64,000 nucleotides of DNA from NCBI GenBank assembly GCA_017893485.1, contig CM030367.1, positions 86,559,910-86,623,909 of the forward strand, read 5' to 3'. Of this stretch, positions 49,601-62,573 are shown piece after piece (position 1 is the stretch's first letter; every line of letters starts with the position of its first letter). The notes under the pieces were generated by a model. It was given only the letters and a program-made list of their open reading frames with translations, did not search any database and was not told the DNA's origin. Position numbers and translations under genes: made by a program. The DNA is from Hemerocallis citrina. Its lineage: Eukaryota; Streptophyta; Magnoliopsida; Asparagales; Asphodelaceae.

Positions 49601-50758
49601 TCCTCACTCTTGGACCTCGGCACACCTTGCCAGCGCTCTTGGCACCGATGCCCAAACGAGGAAAAAGTCCTCACTCTTGGACCTCGGCACGCCTTGCCAA
49701 GCACTCTTGACACTGACACCCAAAACGAGGTAAAAGTCCTCACTCTTGGACCTCGGCACACCTTGCCGAGCGCTCTTGGCACCGACGCCCAAACGAGGAA
49801 AAAATCCTCACTTTTGGACCTCAGCACACCTTGCCGAGCGCTCTTGGCACCGGCGCCCAAACAAGGAAAAAGTCCTCACTCTTGGACCGTGGCACGCCTT
49901 GCCGAGCGCTCTTGGCACTGGTGCCCAAACGAGGAAAAAATCCTCACTTTTGGACCTTGGCACACCTTGCCGAGCGCTCTTGGCACCGACGCCCAAACGA
50001 GGAAAAAATCCTCACTCTTGGACCTCGGCACGCCTTGCCGAGCGCCCCTGGCACCGATGCCCAAACGAGGAAAAAATCCTCACTTTTGGACCTCGGCACA
50101 CCTTGCCGAGCGCTCTTGGCACCGACGCCGAAACGAGGAAAAAGTCTTTACTCTTGGACCTCGGCACGCCTTGCCGAGCGCTCTTGGCAACGATGCCCAA
50201 ACGAGTAAAAAATCCTCACTTTTGGACCTCGGCACACCTTGCCGAGCGCTCTTGGCACTGATGCCCAAACGAGGAAAAAATCCTCACTCTTGGACCACGG
50301 CACGCCTTGCCGAGCGCTCTTGGCACCGACGCCTAAACGAGGAAAAAATCCTCATTGTTGGACCTCGGCATGCCTTGCTGAGCGCTCTTGGCACCGACGC
50401 CCAAACGAGGAAAAATCCTCACTTTTGGATCTCGGCGCACCTTGCCAAGCGCTCTTGGCACCGACGCCCAAACGAGGAAAAAATCCTCACTCTTGGACCT
50501 CGGCATGCCTTGCCGAGCGCTCTTGGCACCGACCCCCTAACGAAAAAAAAAATCCTCACTTTTGGGCCTCGGCACACCTTGCCGAGCGCTCTTGGCACCG
50601 ATGCCCAAACGAGGAAAAAGTCCTCACTCTTGGACCTTGGCACACCTTGCCGAGCGCTCTTGGCACCGATGCCCAAACGAGGAAAAAATCCTCACTTTTG
50701 GGCCTCGGTACATCTTGCCGAGTGCTCTTAGCACCGACCCTCAAACATGGAAAACCCA
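49601..50758 (+). repeat. Tandem repeat, 68 bp, seventeen copies (array 2)
   Basis: Same family as array 1 with CACTC added per unit. Each unit has CTCGGCACGCCTTGCCGAG (7-bp stem, 5-nt loop) and GAGGAAAAAATCCTC (5-bp stem). The 68-bp period leaves long frames open on both strands, including about 380 codons on plus; this is not a gene. Confidence 0.97.
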
Positions 50759-51424
50759 CTTCGGACTTCGTCAAAGGCTCGCCGGACCCCCCCTGAGCGC
50801 CTGTAGCCTCACTGAAGTATCTCTGCTCTTCGGTAGAAGGTGCCGAACCTCCCTAGACCTCGGCCTCCTTCATAACATGCGGTTGAGAGGGGTCGGCAAC
50901 GGCGCCGAAGCAACTAAACCCCCGAACAAAGAGAGGGACTCCTTCAAGCAACTACAAGCATTAGATCTCCCCAAAATTCGCACCCTATGCTGATGAAGGG
51001 CCCAGATCGCGCCGCGTCATAAAACGAATTAAAAAATTAATTTCTATTTATTAAAATCAAATTATTTATTTGAAAATTGCGAAAAAATGATTAAAAATTC
51101 TAAAAAATAATTATAAATTTGGGGAAATATTTTCGAGCTCCTGGATAAATAATTCTTGGTTAGAATAATTAATTAAGGCCCCCGAACAATAAATCACTAC
51201 TTCGCGAATTTAAATAAATGATCCGAAAAATAGATAAAAATTAAGAAAAATCACCAAAAGTTCAGGAGAGCTCGAGAATAACCTTGAACATGCAACTAGC
51301 TCTGAAAATCACCATACTACCTCATACAAAGATTCGAAACCCCTCATTTGGACTCTGATACTACTCCTGCAAGCCATTAAAACAGTAAAACTACTCCTCA
51401 AATGCTGATTAAACTCAGTCTTCA
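50759..51424 (+). other. Gypsy 3' untranslated region
   Basis: No ORF recognised. The right half is AT-rich, then the purine tract. Confidence 0.5.
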
Positions 51425-51436
51425 GGAGTGGGGGGC
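51425..51436 (+). promoter_or_regulatory. Gypsy polypurine tract
   Basis: AGGAGTGGGGGG, four bases before the 3' LTR. Confidence 0.8.
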
Positions 51437-51439
51437 TCG

Positions 51440-52010
51440 TGATATGGCTAAAAATAGGGTTAAATTGGAACCGTCCAAATCGGGCGCAAATCTTAAAGAT
51501 CAGGGGTAAAGTGATAATTTCACCTACAAATGGGTCTGAAGTGGTTATTGGGTCTTTTTTCCAAAGGCCCAATAACCCACGAACGGATCCATCTCAACTA
51601 GGTTGCGGGTTTCAACCGGCAAGAAACCCGGTCCAGCTAGGTAGAATTAGGGTTTATGATTATACCTAATCAACGACCCTAATTCACATCTATCCATTCA
51701 GTAGGAAGTAGGGATTTGATCTTATCCTGAAACTAGTCCCTAAGGCGGCTATAAATACCCCCCATCCCTCACCATTAAGAGGTAATCAATCTCTTGCCAG
51801 TAAAAGCTCATTCATAATCCTTCTGATTACTGACTTGAGCGTCGGAGGGTGCGTCGCCGGGATCAACCCCGGTGTTTCGCACTTTTTGCAGGTGAACGGC
51901 GAGAGATCACTGTCAAACTCCGGCGGAAAGGTTACAGGTTTGACTATTCGACATTCCAAAGAATCCACAAATTCTATCTGTTTGCCCCCACACCAGATTT
52001 AGCGGTAACA
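51440..52010 (+). repeat. 3' LTR of the gypsy element
   Basis: 571 bp, same ends and TATA box as the 5' LTR; followed by the CAACT duplication. Confidence 0.93.
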
Positions 52011-52449
52011 CAACTCAAGCATGGGTTTCTCACTATAATTAACCTGCAACAACTCAAGCATGGTATACTTACTAAAATCAACTCAAGCATGGTATACTTA
52101 CTAAAATCAACTCAAGCATGGGTTTCTCACTATAATCAACCTACAACAACTCAAGCATGGTATACAACTTAACATGGGTTTCTTTACTACATCATCCTAC
52201 AACAACTCAAGCATGGTATGCTTTCTATAATCAACTCAAACATAGGTTTCTCACTACAACAACTTAAGCATGGTATATTTACTATAATCAACTCAAGTAT
52301 GGGTTTCTCACTATAATCAACCTACAACAACTCAAGCATGGTATACTTACTAAAATCAACTCAAGCATGAGTTTCTCACTATAATCAACCTACAACAACT
52401 CAAGCATGGTATACTTACTATAATCAACCTACAACAACTCAAGCATGGT
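52011..52449 (+). repeat. LTR F minisatellite, middle piece
   Basis: Continuation of the AACTCAAGCATGG units between the gypsy element and LTR D. Confidence 0.85.
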
Positions 52450-52865
52450 TGTAACCCATGTTTTTATTTTTTATGTATTTTGGAGTGTATTTTTCATTTT
52501 TGTGTATTTTTATATCTCTTGTAATTTTCGGAACCGTATATTGGATTTATTTTCAATATATATTCTTTTTCTTTTCATTTGAGCTCCTTGTGTTGTTTGT
52601 TCGTCATTTTGGTTCGTTTCGCCATTTTGAGTTCTTCTCTTCATTTTTGGCCTCATTATCTTTAATATATTTTTCCATGGCGATGTGATGGATTTTTTGT
52701 GGTGATGCAAACCTATGATTTTTGACCCCTAATGAGATTTTTAAGAGTCATAGAATTCACTATAAATTGTATTCCTATTTGAAATCTACCCAATACCCAT
52801 TACCCATTTGCATACCTATTACTACATACTCATACCCACAACCCATTAACCCACATTACTCCTCC

Positions 52866-52875
52866 TATATAAATA
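52866..52875 (+). promoter_or_regulatory. TATA box of LTR D
   Basis: TATATAAATACC in the LTR's 5' part, followed by CCTAACCCTAATCCC and a CT-rich leader. Confidence 0.6.
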
Positions 52876-55179
52876 CCCATAACACCGTAAACCCTAACCC
52901 TAATCCCTAATTAACTTTCTCTCTCTCTAATAACATCTGACCTCTCCCTCTCCTTTTCAATCCCAGGTGCATACTCTCCCCAAACTGAGCCCCTCCCTCT
53001 AGCCTCCAATTCGAGCCACCACATCTCCTTGAAATCCGACCACCTCACAACCCTACAAACCCTCGTCTCCATACAAACCCTTCAACCCATACACCCCCCT
53101 TGCTAGCCGGCACCAAGAGCACCACCTTCAACATCCAAATCATCACAAATCTCTTCTCTTTGGGTTTCTTCAAGTGGGCATTCTCCCCTTCGTTCGTCGC
53201 ATCAAGGAGTTTGTTCGTGTGGGAATTTTGTTCGTGGGTTTGCTTGGATTCGCATTTAGAGAAGGTTCGCTCGTGGGTTTTGTTCCTAGGACTGACTGTA
53301 TCGTTTTCGACTCCAAAAAGGCAAGTAACTTGTACTACAATTTATTAGGTTGATACAAGTCAAAAAGTTCACATCTAGTGTAGTTGGTTCTAGAGACAAT
53401 CAAAAACTTATTTTTCCTTGATGGGTTTTGTCTCTATTGTGTTAAATTGGCCATAAATGACTTATGACACCAAGATTGATAGGATTATGACCTAGGTTAT
53501 GCCCAAAACTTGATTTTGATGCATGTATGTGATCATTGCATGAATTGTGTTTGATTGAATGCCCATGTGAAAATAATAGGAGTGGACATGTTAGAAACCC
53601 TCAATCATGATGTTTGGATGTTTGGTAGATTGTATTTCAAGTTTGGTTGAGTTTGGATCAATATTCATGAAGTTATGATGTTCTTGATTAGAGGTGTGAA
53701 ATCTGTATTTGCTGCTTATTCTGTTTTGATTGCTGTTTTCGTCCATGCTACAGTTCGAATCTTAATTCCAAAATAAAAGATGGATTTTAGATAATTTTGT
53801 CTATTTTCAAACCCCACTGGTTTTACTTGATTTGGATTTCGTATGACTGAGATATGAAGGTTTTGGTACAGACGTGTCGAACAATTCCAGATTCTGTTTT
53901 GGGTTAGTTTTGTTAACAAACTATTTTCAAAAACTATTCTATACATAATATCTTGAACTAATATTTTGCTCAGTGTTACCTTATGATATTAGGGACTATC
54001 CAGATTTTTTATGAATTTTAAAGACAAGTTTTGTGCGGTGTTTCATATTCTTTTCTAAAATCTACTCATGCTGTAAATTGCGCGCTGTTCAGTATAGAAC
54101 TCTGTTTTCACTATAATTCCTTGTACTATGTGAAAATTATTTGTGAAATATGAAATTAAAATCTATCTATTTTCATATCCCTTTGGTGGAATTAGATTTC
54201 GATTTACTGATTGCGAGATATCCTAGTTTTCGTACAGCAGTGTTGAGAATTCCAGATTCGTCGAACTATGTTTTTGTGTTGCTTCTTATTTTTTATAACT
54301 GATCTATACCTACTGGAATATTTTTGAAACTTGTTTTTTTGAGTCTATAGCTATAGGGGAATACCCCAGATTTTTCGTGGAATTATTTAATGAGTTTTCA
54401 TGCCGTTTTCATGCTTTTGAAGTTGTTCCCCTGTTTTCTGGCTGAACCTAAATTTTGTATTCGAGTCAGTTTTGAGCTGAGATGTCGTGAACTAGTATGT
54501 GACTTTATTATACTCATTGTATTCGTGTGGATGTCTAGTTTCCAAATTCTTTGAAGGATCTAGTTTTGCATTTCTGTAGAGTTCAGAATCACTATTTTAG
54601 TACTGATTGGTCTTGCTGTCCTAATTATGAATATAGACTATTTTGCTCGTATATGTGAATGTATATTATCCATGCATGCTGATTTATTTCCATGAACCCA
54701 AACCTGATTATACCATGTTAGTTTGACATTATTTCGTACCCACTCATGCATGTTGATGACCATAATAATAAAAGTAACTAAGCCGGGGTTTAAGGGAAAG
54801 ATCTAGTAGTGGAAAATATAGAAATGTGTACTTGGAAGAGGACCTGTGTCCTGCCTGCCTGTTACGTGTTCATGACTACATGATTCACGATCCTGTTTAC
54901 CTGTACCTGATTACATGCTTCCCTATAGGAAGGTGTTCTCGGAAGATAACCACTAGGTTATGCTTGTTTCCTGTACCTGACTGCATTACTTCCCTTAGGA
55001 AGGTGTACTCGGAAGAGAACCACTAGGTTCTACCTATTCCTGTTTCCTATACCTAAGTACACTGCCCTATGGACTCCACTATGAAATCTTACTAAGAGAA
55101 ACTGTTTTGTTGTAGCAACCATGTGATAAAAGTTAGGGCGCATGAAGTGCTACCTATATAGTAAATAACACGATTTGAC

Positions 55180-55345
55180 ATAACATAGCATGATTACCTG
55201 TTACCTGATTATCCTGTTACCTGATTACATGTTTACCTGTTTACCTGAATATCCTGATAATTGATACATGTTTACCTGTTACCTGTTTACTTGACACTTG
55301 ACATATATTACCTGTACCTGTTAGTATACCATGTTGTTAGTTAGT
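55180..55345 (+). repeat. TGATTACCTGTTACCTG short tandem repeats in LTR D
   Basis: Units of about 8-16 bp based on TTACCTG, at the position of CAAGTATC arrays in B and E. Confidence 0.8.
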
Positions 55346-55450
55346 TTCTCCATGTGCTTGTATCCTACATTATTTGTGACCCACGATTGCAATTGACGGG
55401 TACTTATTTTCTTCTTTTTTTCCCTTTTCCTGCAAATCTACTAATTGCAG

Positions 55451-55497
55451 ATCAGGATGGTCAGTTGCCTGAAGGTATTGGCGAGATGATGTTTTAG
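55451..55497 (+). CDS. Conserved LTR terminal exon, copy D
   Basis: The 47 nt follow ATTGCAG and read, after two phase-completing bases, QDGQLPEGIGEMMF-stop. Length and phase match C and E. Against C, all differences in the last 12 codons fall at first or third positions. The leader frame that would join in phase is stopped about nine codons before the donor, so the full gene is probably broken in D. Confidence 0.5.
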
Positions 55498-55843
55498 ATG
55501 CTGGAGATTCTGTTTTATTATTATTATTTTCATTGTTGCTTAAATTGGAATAAAGTGTATTTGGTTTATTTGGATATTATTTGTATTTGGGCAATGTGAC
55601 CCAGAATATTTATTTTTCTCTGGACTCTGATTTATTTGAGAATATTGTATTTGGTTTCAAGTAAATTTCTGTTGGTAATTTGTTGTAAGTATTCATGAGT
55701 GGTTGTGCCTTTTGCTTCCGACTCTGATTATATCTGTGATGTGTTGCAAAGATTTCTTGAAACAGCTTAAGGATGATGAAAATCATTCGCTGGGCTTTTA
55801 TTACGTACTTGTGTTCCGTATTTTTGGGAAGCGGGGCGTGACA

Positions 55844-57827
55844 ATAGTATACCTACTATAATCAACCTACAACAGCTCAAGCATGGTATATTTACTATAA
55901 TCAACTCAAGCATGGGTTTCTCCCTATAATCAACCTACAGCAACTCAAGCATGGTATATTTACTATAATCAACTCAAGCATGGTAGGTTCTTTACTAAGA
56001 ACAACTAAATATCACAAACATGAATCGATTTCTAGCAACCTATAAAAGTTTAGAACATGCTACTAAAAGACTAAAAATAAATTATTACAAGACTACTCTT
56101 TTAGGAAATTACACGTCCTATATATTACAAAGACTACATTTATTTAGTCTACAAATTACTACATACTACAACCCACCTTTCTTCAATCCTACAAGTTCCT
56201 ACATACAATAAGAGCAACTTTTGTGAACTAGGGTTAGCAAAGAATGATTTCTTAACAAAGTAGAGAGCAACATACAACAAAACTTATCTTAAAAAAGCTA
56301 GATGAGTTCTACAACCCAAGAATGGGTAAGTAAACATTCTTACTACACTAATCTTTATATGCACATAGCTATAATTCAAGTGGTCAAAATAATTATAAGG
56401 AAAACAATAATCAAAGCAAAGTTCAAGATTCTATCTTTATGTGATTTTGTTGCGTCCTTTCATTCCATCCTTCTCATGTGATCATTTTGATCCCTACAAT
56501 CACCTTATGCTTAGGAATTTAGTCCAAGTAATTTAGGAACACATATACACAATAACACATCATAAAGATGGGTTCTTTTTAACCTACAACTATTTATATG
56601 CTTAGAAAATGTGTTGTTTACTACAACATCCACCATTTTTATGCTTAGAAAAGTTATTTAGAACATACACCTACAACATCCACCATAAAAAAGATGGGTT
56701 CTTTTTATCCTACAACAACCAACCATCAAAGATGTGTTGTTTACTCACATAGAACCAAAAATAACTCTAAAGATGGGTTCTTTTTTACATAAAAAAAATA
56801 AATAAGAACAAACAAACTACAAATTAGAAGTAGAGAATCCCCACTTTGATTTTCTTGTAGGAAGGACTAGCTAGCAACCTTCTCCTTCCTCCTTTACTTT
56901 TACTACAAAAACCTTCATGAAGAACACTCCTATGGAAAACCCCCAAATGAAGAACACCTAGGGTTTCTTCTCTTTCTTTTCTTCTCTCTCTCTGTTTTTT
57001 TTCTTGTAAATGAGGCAAAGTGTGAAGGGGAGGGGTATTTATAAGATAAAAGAGAGGTGGAGAGTGCAAAATACACAACCAAAATTGCACAAACCCCCCT
57101 GGGGATATGTTTGGCCGGCCAAATAGGATGAGGAGGAGGGGGTGAGGTGGCATGGTGAGGTGGAGGAGAGGGTTCTAGTAGAAACACCAATTAATACTCT
57201 TATGTATTCCTAATTAATCTTAACCCTAGGTTTAAGCCTCCAAACAAATTCTAGCCCTCCAATTTTAATTAATCATGACAAAAATAAGATATTTTTGTCC
57301 AAAATACATACTACATGATTTGTATAAACGTACAAAATCGGTACAATACGCATACGTATGTATATATATATATATATCGATAATTTTCGTTTGTAAAACC
57401 GCACAATCCGTATAAAAATAATTTAATTCCGAAAATAATAATAAAATAAATTTTATTATCAGCCCGAAAGATTCCGGTACCAATTTGATACATTACAGAT
57501 GTATACAGACTGGTACTATATACACTTATAATGTTTATTAATAAAACCGGGTGATATCCACCAAAAATATTTCATTTCGGGAAATAAAAATAAAATAATA
57601 ATAAAATAATAATTTTAAATACCTGTCCGGGATTTTCTAGACATTTTTCTCAAAAATGCATTTTCAGGGTTTTGTACATGTGCACAAAACTGATACAATA
57701 CCTGTATATACATACTAGTATATATGTCCAGATAATTTTTTATGAGAAAACACGGTAATTCCAATAAAAATTATTTTTATTTAAAAGTAATAATTTATAC
57801 ATTATAATATCCGTCCGGGATATTACA
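55844..57827 (-). mobile_element. LTR F, last part (sense 5' end)
   Basis: Minisatellite to 55990, then intron-like sequence, donor-like GGGTAAGTAA near 56326 (minus), leader, TATA, and the terminus TGTAATATCCCGGACGG on minus ending at 57827. Confidence 0.75.
57034..57044 (-). promoter_or_regulatory. TATA box of LTR F
   Basis: TTATAAATACC on minus, followed downstream by a pyrimidine-rich leader. Confidence 0.6.
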
Positions 57828-58599
57828 GGGAGACAGAGAGAAGGAGGAAGGAACAGGGTAGGGGATGGGTTTAGAAGGTGGCTGTGTAGGTTAATGGTGA
57901 ATAGGGTTAGTAGATGGGGTGTATATATATAGGCAGAAGTAAAACGGGTTAGGGTGGGCTAACGGGTAGGTATTTGATGGGTTAAAGGGGTGTTAGGTAA
58001 TATAGGGTTAGGGTGCACTGGTAGTGGGTTTCAGGTATTTGTATAATAGGTAAGGTGTATTAAATGGGTATTGGGTTTTTAATAAAAATCCAATAAGGAA
58101 CAGGGTTTAGGTTTTGGGCTTAAAAATCCAACAGAAAATAAATAGGATTTATAAAATACAAATTTCACAATTTCTCATAAGTTGCAAAACAATATTTTGC
58201 AGGGTTCAATAAAATAAATTTGGAAAAATACAATTAGATTAACTTTTAATTTTTCACAAACAATTAGGATAGTCACATATAAATAATATACTTGGTTTGT
58301 ACTTCAAAAAAAAAAATAATAATAATAATAATAAAAACATAATAATAATAATAATAATACTGATAATAATAACAATAATAATAACACAAATAATAGGATT
58401 TGTATTATAATATAAGACTCATTTGAAAATAACAATAAGTACAATTAATGAAAAGAACGGATTTTAACAGGAGATACAAAATAATTTTGAAATAAAACGA
58501 ATTTAAGAAAACGAAATTTTTATAAAGAATCCAAACCCAGATAATAAACGGAAAAAGAAAATACACCCAAAATACGAAAAAAGGAAAAACAGGGTTACA
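57828..58599 (-). mobile_element. LTR copy E, second part (sense 5' end)
   Basis: Continues the GC-rich leader cut at 15827, then TATATATATAC (TATA) near 57921-57931, then the end GGGTTACA at 58599, which is TGTAACCC on the sense strand as in D. It resembles copy B at 6960-7368. Flank GTTAT (58600-58604) against ATTAT on the left. Confidence 0.8.
58308..58390. repeat. (AAT)n microsatellite
   Basis: AAT/AATAAC trinucleotide run within LTR E. Confidence 0.9.
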
Positions 58600-59439
58600 G
58601 TTATGATTAACCTGTCTGTAGAAGCTGTAAGATCTGTGCTGGAATCGTGCAGTCTTGATTTGCTGCGATTTTTACCATTATCGCATTCCTTGCAGTTGAC
58701 TCTCAGGGAACACACTTTAGAAGAGTTAAAGTATCAGTCTTTCTGCAATAATGACCGATCGTTCCTTGCAGTTGATTCTAAACTAAATGTTACGAGCTTC
58801 TAGTGTGGTTTCTCCTTCTTAAAAAAATGCTGTAGCATATTTGAAACATGTTACTCCTGTGGACTGGTTCCTAAAACTAGTGTTGACTTGAATGACCTAG
58901 AATAGAAGGACAAAAGGTGGCAAGATGGTTTTTTGATGCATCCTTGAAGAATCAACTCAGACCTAGATACTTAACTAACAAAAATTGACAAAGATACATG
59001 CTATAGACTGATTTTGTTTAACCCAGTTCATAAAGTTTCTAAATCTCCGTGTCCTACCAATATGAATGTTGAACCTCTTATGTTTTACTTGCCTCCAAAG
59101 CATCTTCTTCTGATTTTAAGGAAGACTATTTCTTATGCATTTTCTATGGTGTTTTGGTGTCTTACTCTCTTCTGTTCAGTTTGCTTTGCACATGAGAAGT
59201 AATTTCTACCTTGTTCTGGACTTAATTTTGAAATGATGATCAAATGCTAAAGTGTGAACCATTTGTGCGAATATGCAGTTTGGTTCCTTCTTAGGAACGA
59301 CTAGGTGCTTCCTAACATTTACTTAATGAACAATGCTAACACGCCAATTATCTTGATTTGCTTTCGTTGTGTAGTCCCAAACTAGCATAGTTTAATCCAC
59401 ACATTATGCATGTTATACTCTTCTATGAATAGTATTAGT
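58600..59439. other. Unassigned flank between LTR E and the copia element
   Basis: A 66-codon plus frame (58603-58803) reads like ordinary protein but was not recognised; TCCTTGCAGTTGA occurs in it twice (58686, 58762). The rest shows no feature. Confidence 0.3.
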
Positions 59440-60419
59440 TGTTGAATAATAATGAGAATAAGAACAAACAAAAGAAAGGGTTAGGTTTCATATCCCTACT
59501 TGAGATATTATACCTTGATTATCAGAATTGGAATAATCACAGGTACTACCACAAGTATATATGATATAAGACTGAGTTTTGGATACTGGGCTTTATGCCC
59601 ACTTAACCCGGTCCAATAACTATCAAATACCAAACACGTGCCGCCCCATATAATATTATACACAATAATATTCTATTTATATTGAGAATATACCTACATA
59701 TCCAACAATCTTCTTCTATATTCTCAATATATTAGGCAATACCTGGTTATCTCATCAGTTCCACATGTTGTGGACTGGAACACAACAATTTCAAATTAAA
59801 AATGAATCACAAGAGAATAACTTGAATAGTTCAAATAAGGCGAAATCAATTATAACTTGAATAATTCAAATAACTTAAATAGTTCATAGACTAAATCAAT
59901 TATAACTTGAATAGTTCAAATAAAACTAAACTAAAATAACTTGAATAGTTCATAGACTAAATCAATTATAATTTGAATAGTTCAAATAAGACTAAACCAA
60001 AATAATCAAATAGTTCCAAGACCATATCAAAACAGAATAGTTTACAATGACTAAATCAACTGGAGAAATCTATCATAGTTTCAAAATCAAGCAAAGTAAA
60101 TAAACTTCGTGAACAAAATAAGAGTTTTAAGTTTAATGAACATAGCAGTCTTAAACTTAAATTAAGTTTTACTACGCAAGTAACTAATTTATTCTCGAGA
60201 GAAATACTGAAACTTTATCATTGCATGTTGAAGTATAATAATTGTATATTCTGTTTCTTAATCTATAGGAGTCAGATTTTCCAAATCTCTTATCTCCCCA
60301 ATCTTTTCTCAATCTCCTTTCTTCTTCTCCAAGAATGTAACTTTTATATATAGATGTATACAGTAGAGAAATATATGAATAAGAATAACAATTTTTTTTT
60401 TTCAAATCTGTTTTCAACA
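59440..60419 (+). repeat. Copia 5' LTR
   Basis: Ends are inverted: TGTTGAA at the start and TTCAACA at the finish. 980 bp. A run of AACTTGAATAGTTCAAATAA units lies at 59810-60010. TTATATATA near 60344 could be a TATA box. Confidence 0.85.
59810..60010 (+). repeat. AACTTGAATAGTTCAAATAA repeats in the copia LTR
   Basis: About six imperfect units of 20-45 bp; TTGAATAGTTCAA is itself near-palindromic. Confidence 0.8.
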
Positions 60420-60433
60420 TGGTATTAGAACCT
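60420..60433 (+). promoter_or_regulatory. Copia primer-binding site
   Basis: TGGTATTAGAACCT abuts the LTR; the usual tRNA-Met site is TGGTATCAGAGCC, so two bases have changed. Confidence 0.8.
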
Positions 60434-61230
60434 TATAAGATCTAGGCTAGTTGAAGAAGAAGAAGAAGAGACGGAGGTGATCGGATCTGACACCTCCATC
60501 CCGACCTGATCCCGACCAGTCACCGACATCTCCAAACCCCCGATGCCCCTCTCTGTCATCGTCAAGGCATCGACCCCGAACCCCGAATCCATCGTCTCAC
60601 ATCAACTCCGTCGTCATCCCAGATCCCAAAGTCGGCGTCGTCCCAGAGCCTCTCCGTCGTTCAAGAATCCGTCGTCGTTCAAGAATCCTTTCCAAATTCG
60701 TCGTTGACCCAGATCCCGTCGTCGACCAACTCCCGACATCTCTTCCTCGTCTACTCTGGCGTCCGCTCCGACCTCGACCTTCCTCCGCCATCTCCAAAAA
60801 GCTCTCCTTCGACCTCTTCCGCACCACCTGGCTCACCACCGACCTCTGGGACCTCGTTTGCTCCGACATCCCTTCCCTCTTCCTGAGTGCCCCGATGCCC
60901 CCTCCTGCCATCGTCACCGCGTTCGAGCTCGATGCCACCACCACTTTGCAATCTGAGATCATATCAGATCCGTTCGATCCAGATCCATTGTTTGTTGATG
61001 CTGAAGATCTAGTGTGTTGAAGATCAAAATTTCGTTTGTAGTTTGTTGAAGACTTGGAGCTGTTCTTGGCCAAGTTTTATCGTTTGCTATTGGTTGCTGA
61101 AGATCAAATCCGTTGTTTTTCTTGTGCCGCTACCATGGGACAAACTAATGGAGCTGAGAAGAATATTGGACTCGCCACTACATTAGTTACAACAGCAGGT
61201 AATAATGGTAAGGTATTTAATATTCCTGTC
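60434..61230 (+). other. Copia leader with gag missing
   Basis: GC-rich CGTCGTC/ATCCCGA repeats (60480-60960) leave low-complexity frames open on both strands. No capsid or CCHC motif. Confidence 0.6.
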
Positions 61231-62500
61231 TCTGTTATGAATAATGCATGGATAATTGATTCAGGTGCTACCGACCATATGACTTTTGATTCTAGACAAG
61301 TTCAAAATTTTCAACCATCCACCAAATTAACTGTGTCCAGTGCCAATGGTGATCCTGCCACTGTTCCTGGCGAAGGGTACCATACCTCTCACAAACAACT
61401 TAACCTTAGATACTGTCCTAGTTGTATCATCCTTGAATTTTAACCTATTATCTGTTGCTCAAATAACTATTGTCTTACATTATATTGTAGTCTTTTGGCC
61501 TTCACATTGTGTGTTTAAGGATATTCGGACTCACAAGACGATTGGTTATGAGATTAGATACGGAAAGCTCTATTACCTGGATCTAGAATCTGAAAGTTCA
61601 AGCAAGTTGACTTAAGCTCTAAGTGTGGAAGGATCCGAAGATTAGAAGAAGAAATCAGATATTTGGCTATGGCATCGACGTCTAGGGCATGCTTCTTTTG
61701 GTTATTTAAAGAAATTATTTCTTCCACATTTATTTTTGAAGTTGGATATTTCTGTCTTTCGGTGTGATGTGTGTGAACTCGTAAAAGGTCACCGTGTCTC
61801 TTTTTCTCCAATTCCAAGTAGAAGCTCTCTTCCATTTATGATTATTCATTCTAATGTTTGGGGTCCATCCAAAACTACTATATTCAGAGGAGCCAAATGG
61901 TTTGTGATATTTATTGATGACTGTACTCGTATGACCTGGATTTGTTTGATGAAGTCAAAAAGTGAAGTTAGAGGCTTGTTTCAGAAATTTCACAAGCATG
62001 TTATGATTCAGTATAAATCACAGATTCAAGTTCTTAGGAGTGATAATGGCAGAGAGTACCTGAGTTCGAATCTACAACAATATTTGGTGGAACACGACAT
62101 TGTTCACCAGACTACATGCTCATATACACCTCAACAGAATGGGGTTGCAAAAACAAAAAATAGACAGTTGCTCGAGGTGGTCCGTACTTCTCTTATCCAT
62201 AGAAATATGCCACTCATTTATTGGGGAGAAGCATTTGCTTCTACTGCATACTTAATTAATCGAGTTCCCTCTAGTATCCTAAACTTCCTCACACCATTTC
62301 AAGCATTAACTGAAGCTGTGAATGCACCAAAAGTCGTCAACTTGCCACCTCGTGTATTTGAGTGTGTTGCATTTGTTTATCTTCATCAACATGAACGCAA
62401 TAAGTTAATTCCTCGAGCTGTCCGCTATATTTTCGTGGGATATGCACAGAATAAGAAAATGTATCGGTGCTATCATTCACCAACTCAAAGATGTTTATGA
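61231..62500 (+). pseudogene. Copia protease and integrase
   Basis: Protease motif AWIIDSGATDHMT lies at about 61245-61285. The frame shifts near 61375 and continues as SLNFNLLSVAQ and the typical YGKLYYLD. After a stop at 61615 comes the pre-integrase zinc region WHRRLGHASFGYLKK...CDVCELVKGHR (61672-61790). The integrase core shows FIDDCTRMTW and LRSDNGREY, but the third catalytic position reads NGVAKTKNR where copia has NGVAERKNR, so the Glu is Lys. The open frame ends at 62500. Confidence 0.9.
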
Positions 62501-62573
62501 CTATGGCTGTTGTGTTCCATGAAGATGAGATGTATTTTTCTTCTTCTATGACTGAACTTTAGGGGAGTACCGA

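Larger units (their letters stand above)
52450..55843 (+). mobile_element. Solo LTR, copy D (TSD ATGGT/ATAGT)
   Basis: TGTAACCCATG to GGGGCGTGACA, 3394 bp, flanked by ATGGT (52445-52449) and ATAGT (55844-55848). In order: TATA at 52866, CT-rich leader, donor-like AAAAAG|GCAAGT (53320/53321), a 2130-nt intron-like region, TGATTACCTGTTACCTG repeats, acceptor ATTGCAG (55450), the 47-nt terminal exon, hairpin and end block. Confidence 0.85.

Noticed and set aside
49589..50731. A 380-codon open frame on plus, with long frames also on minus
   Set aside because: It lies entirely in the 68-bp satellite. The repeat lacks stops in several frames on both strands and shifts phase each unit, so openness reflects the repeat.
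58603..58803. A 66-codon frame after LTR E as a host gene
   Set aside because: No family recognised and no splice or start context convincing; left as an unassigned flank.
60597..61073. A 158-codon minus frame in the copia leader
   Set aside because: Low-complexity CGTCG-rich sequence antisense to the element; no motif.
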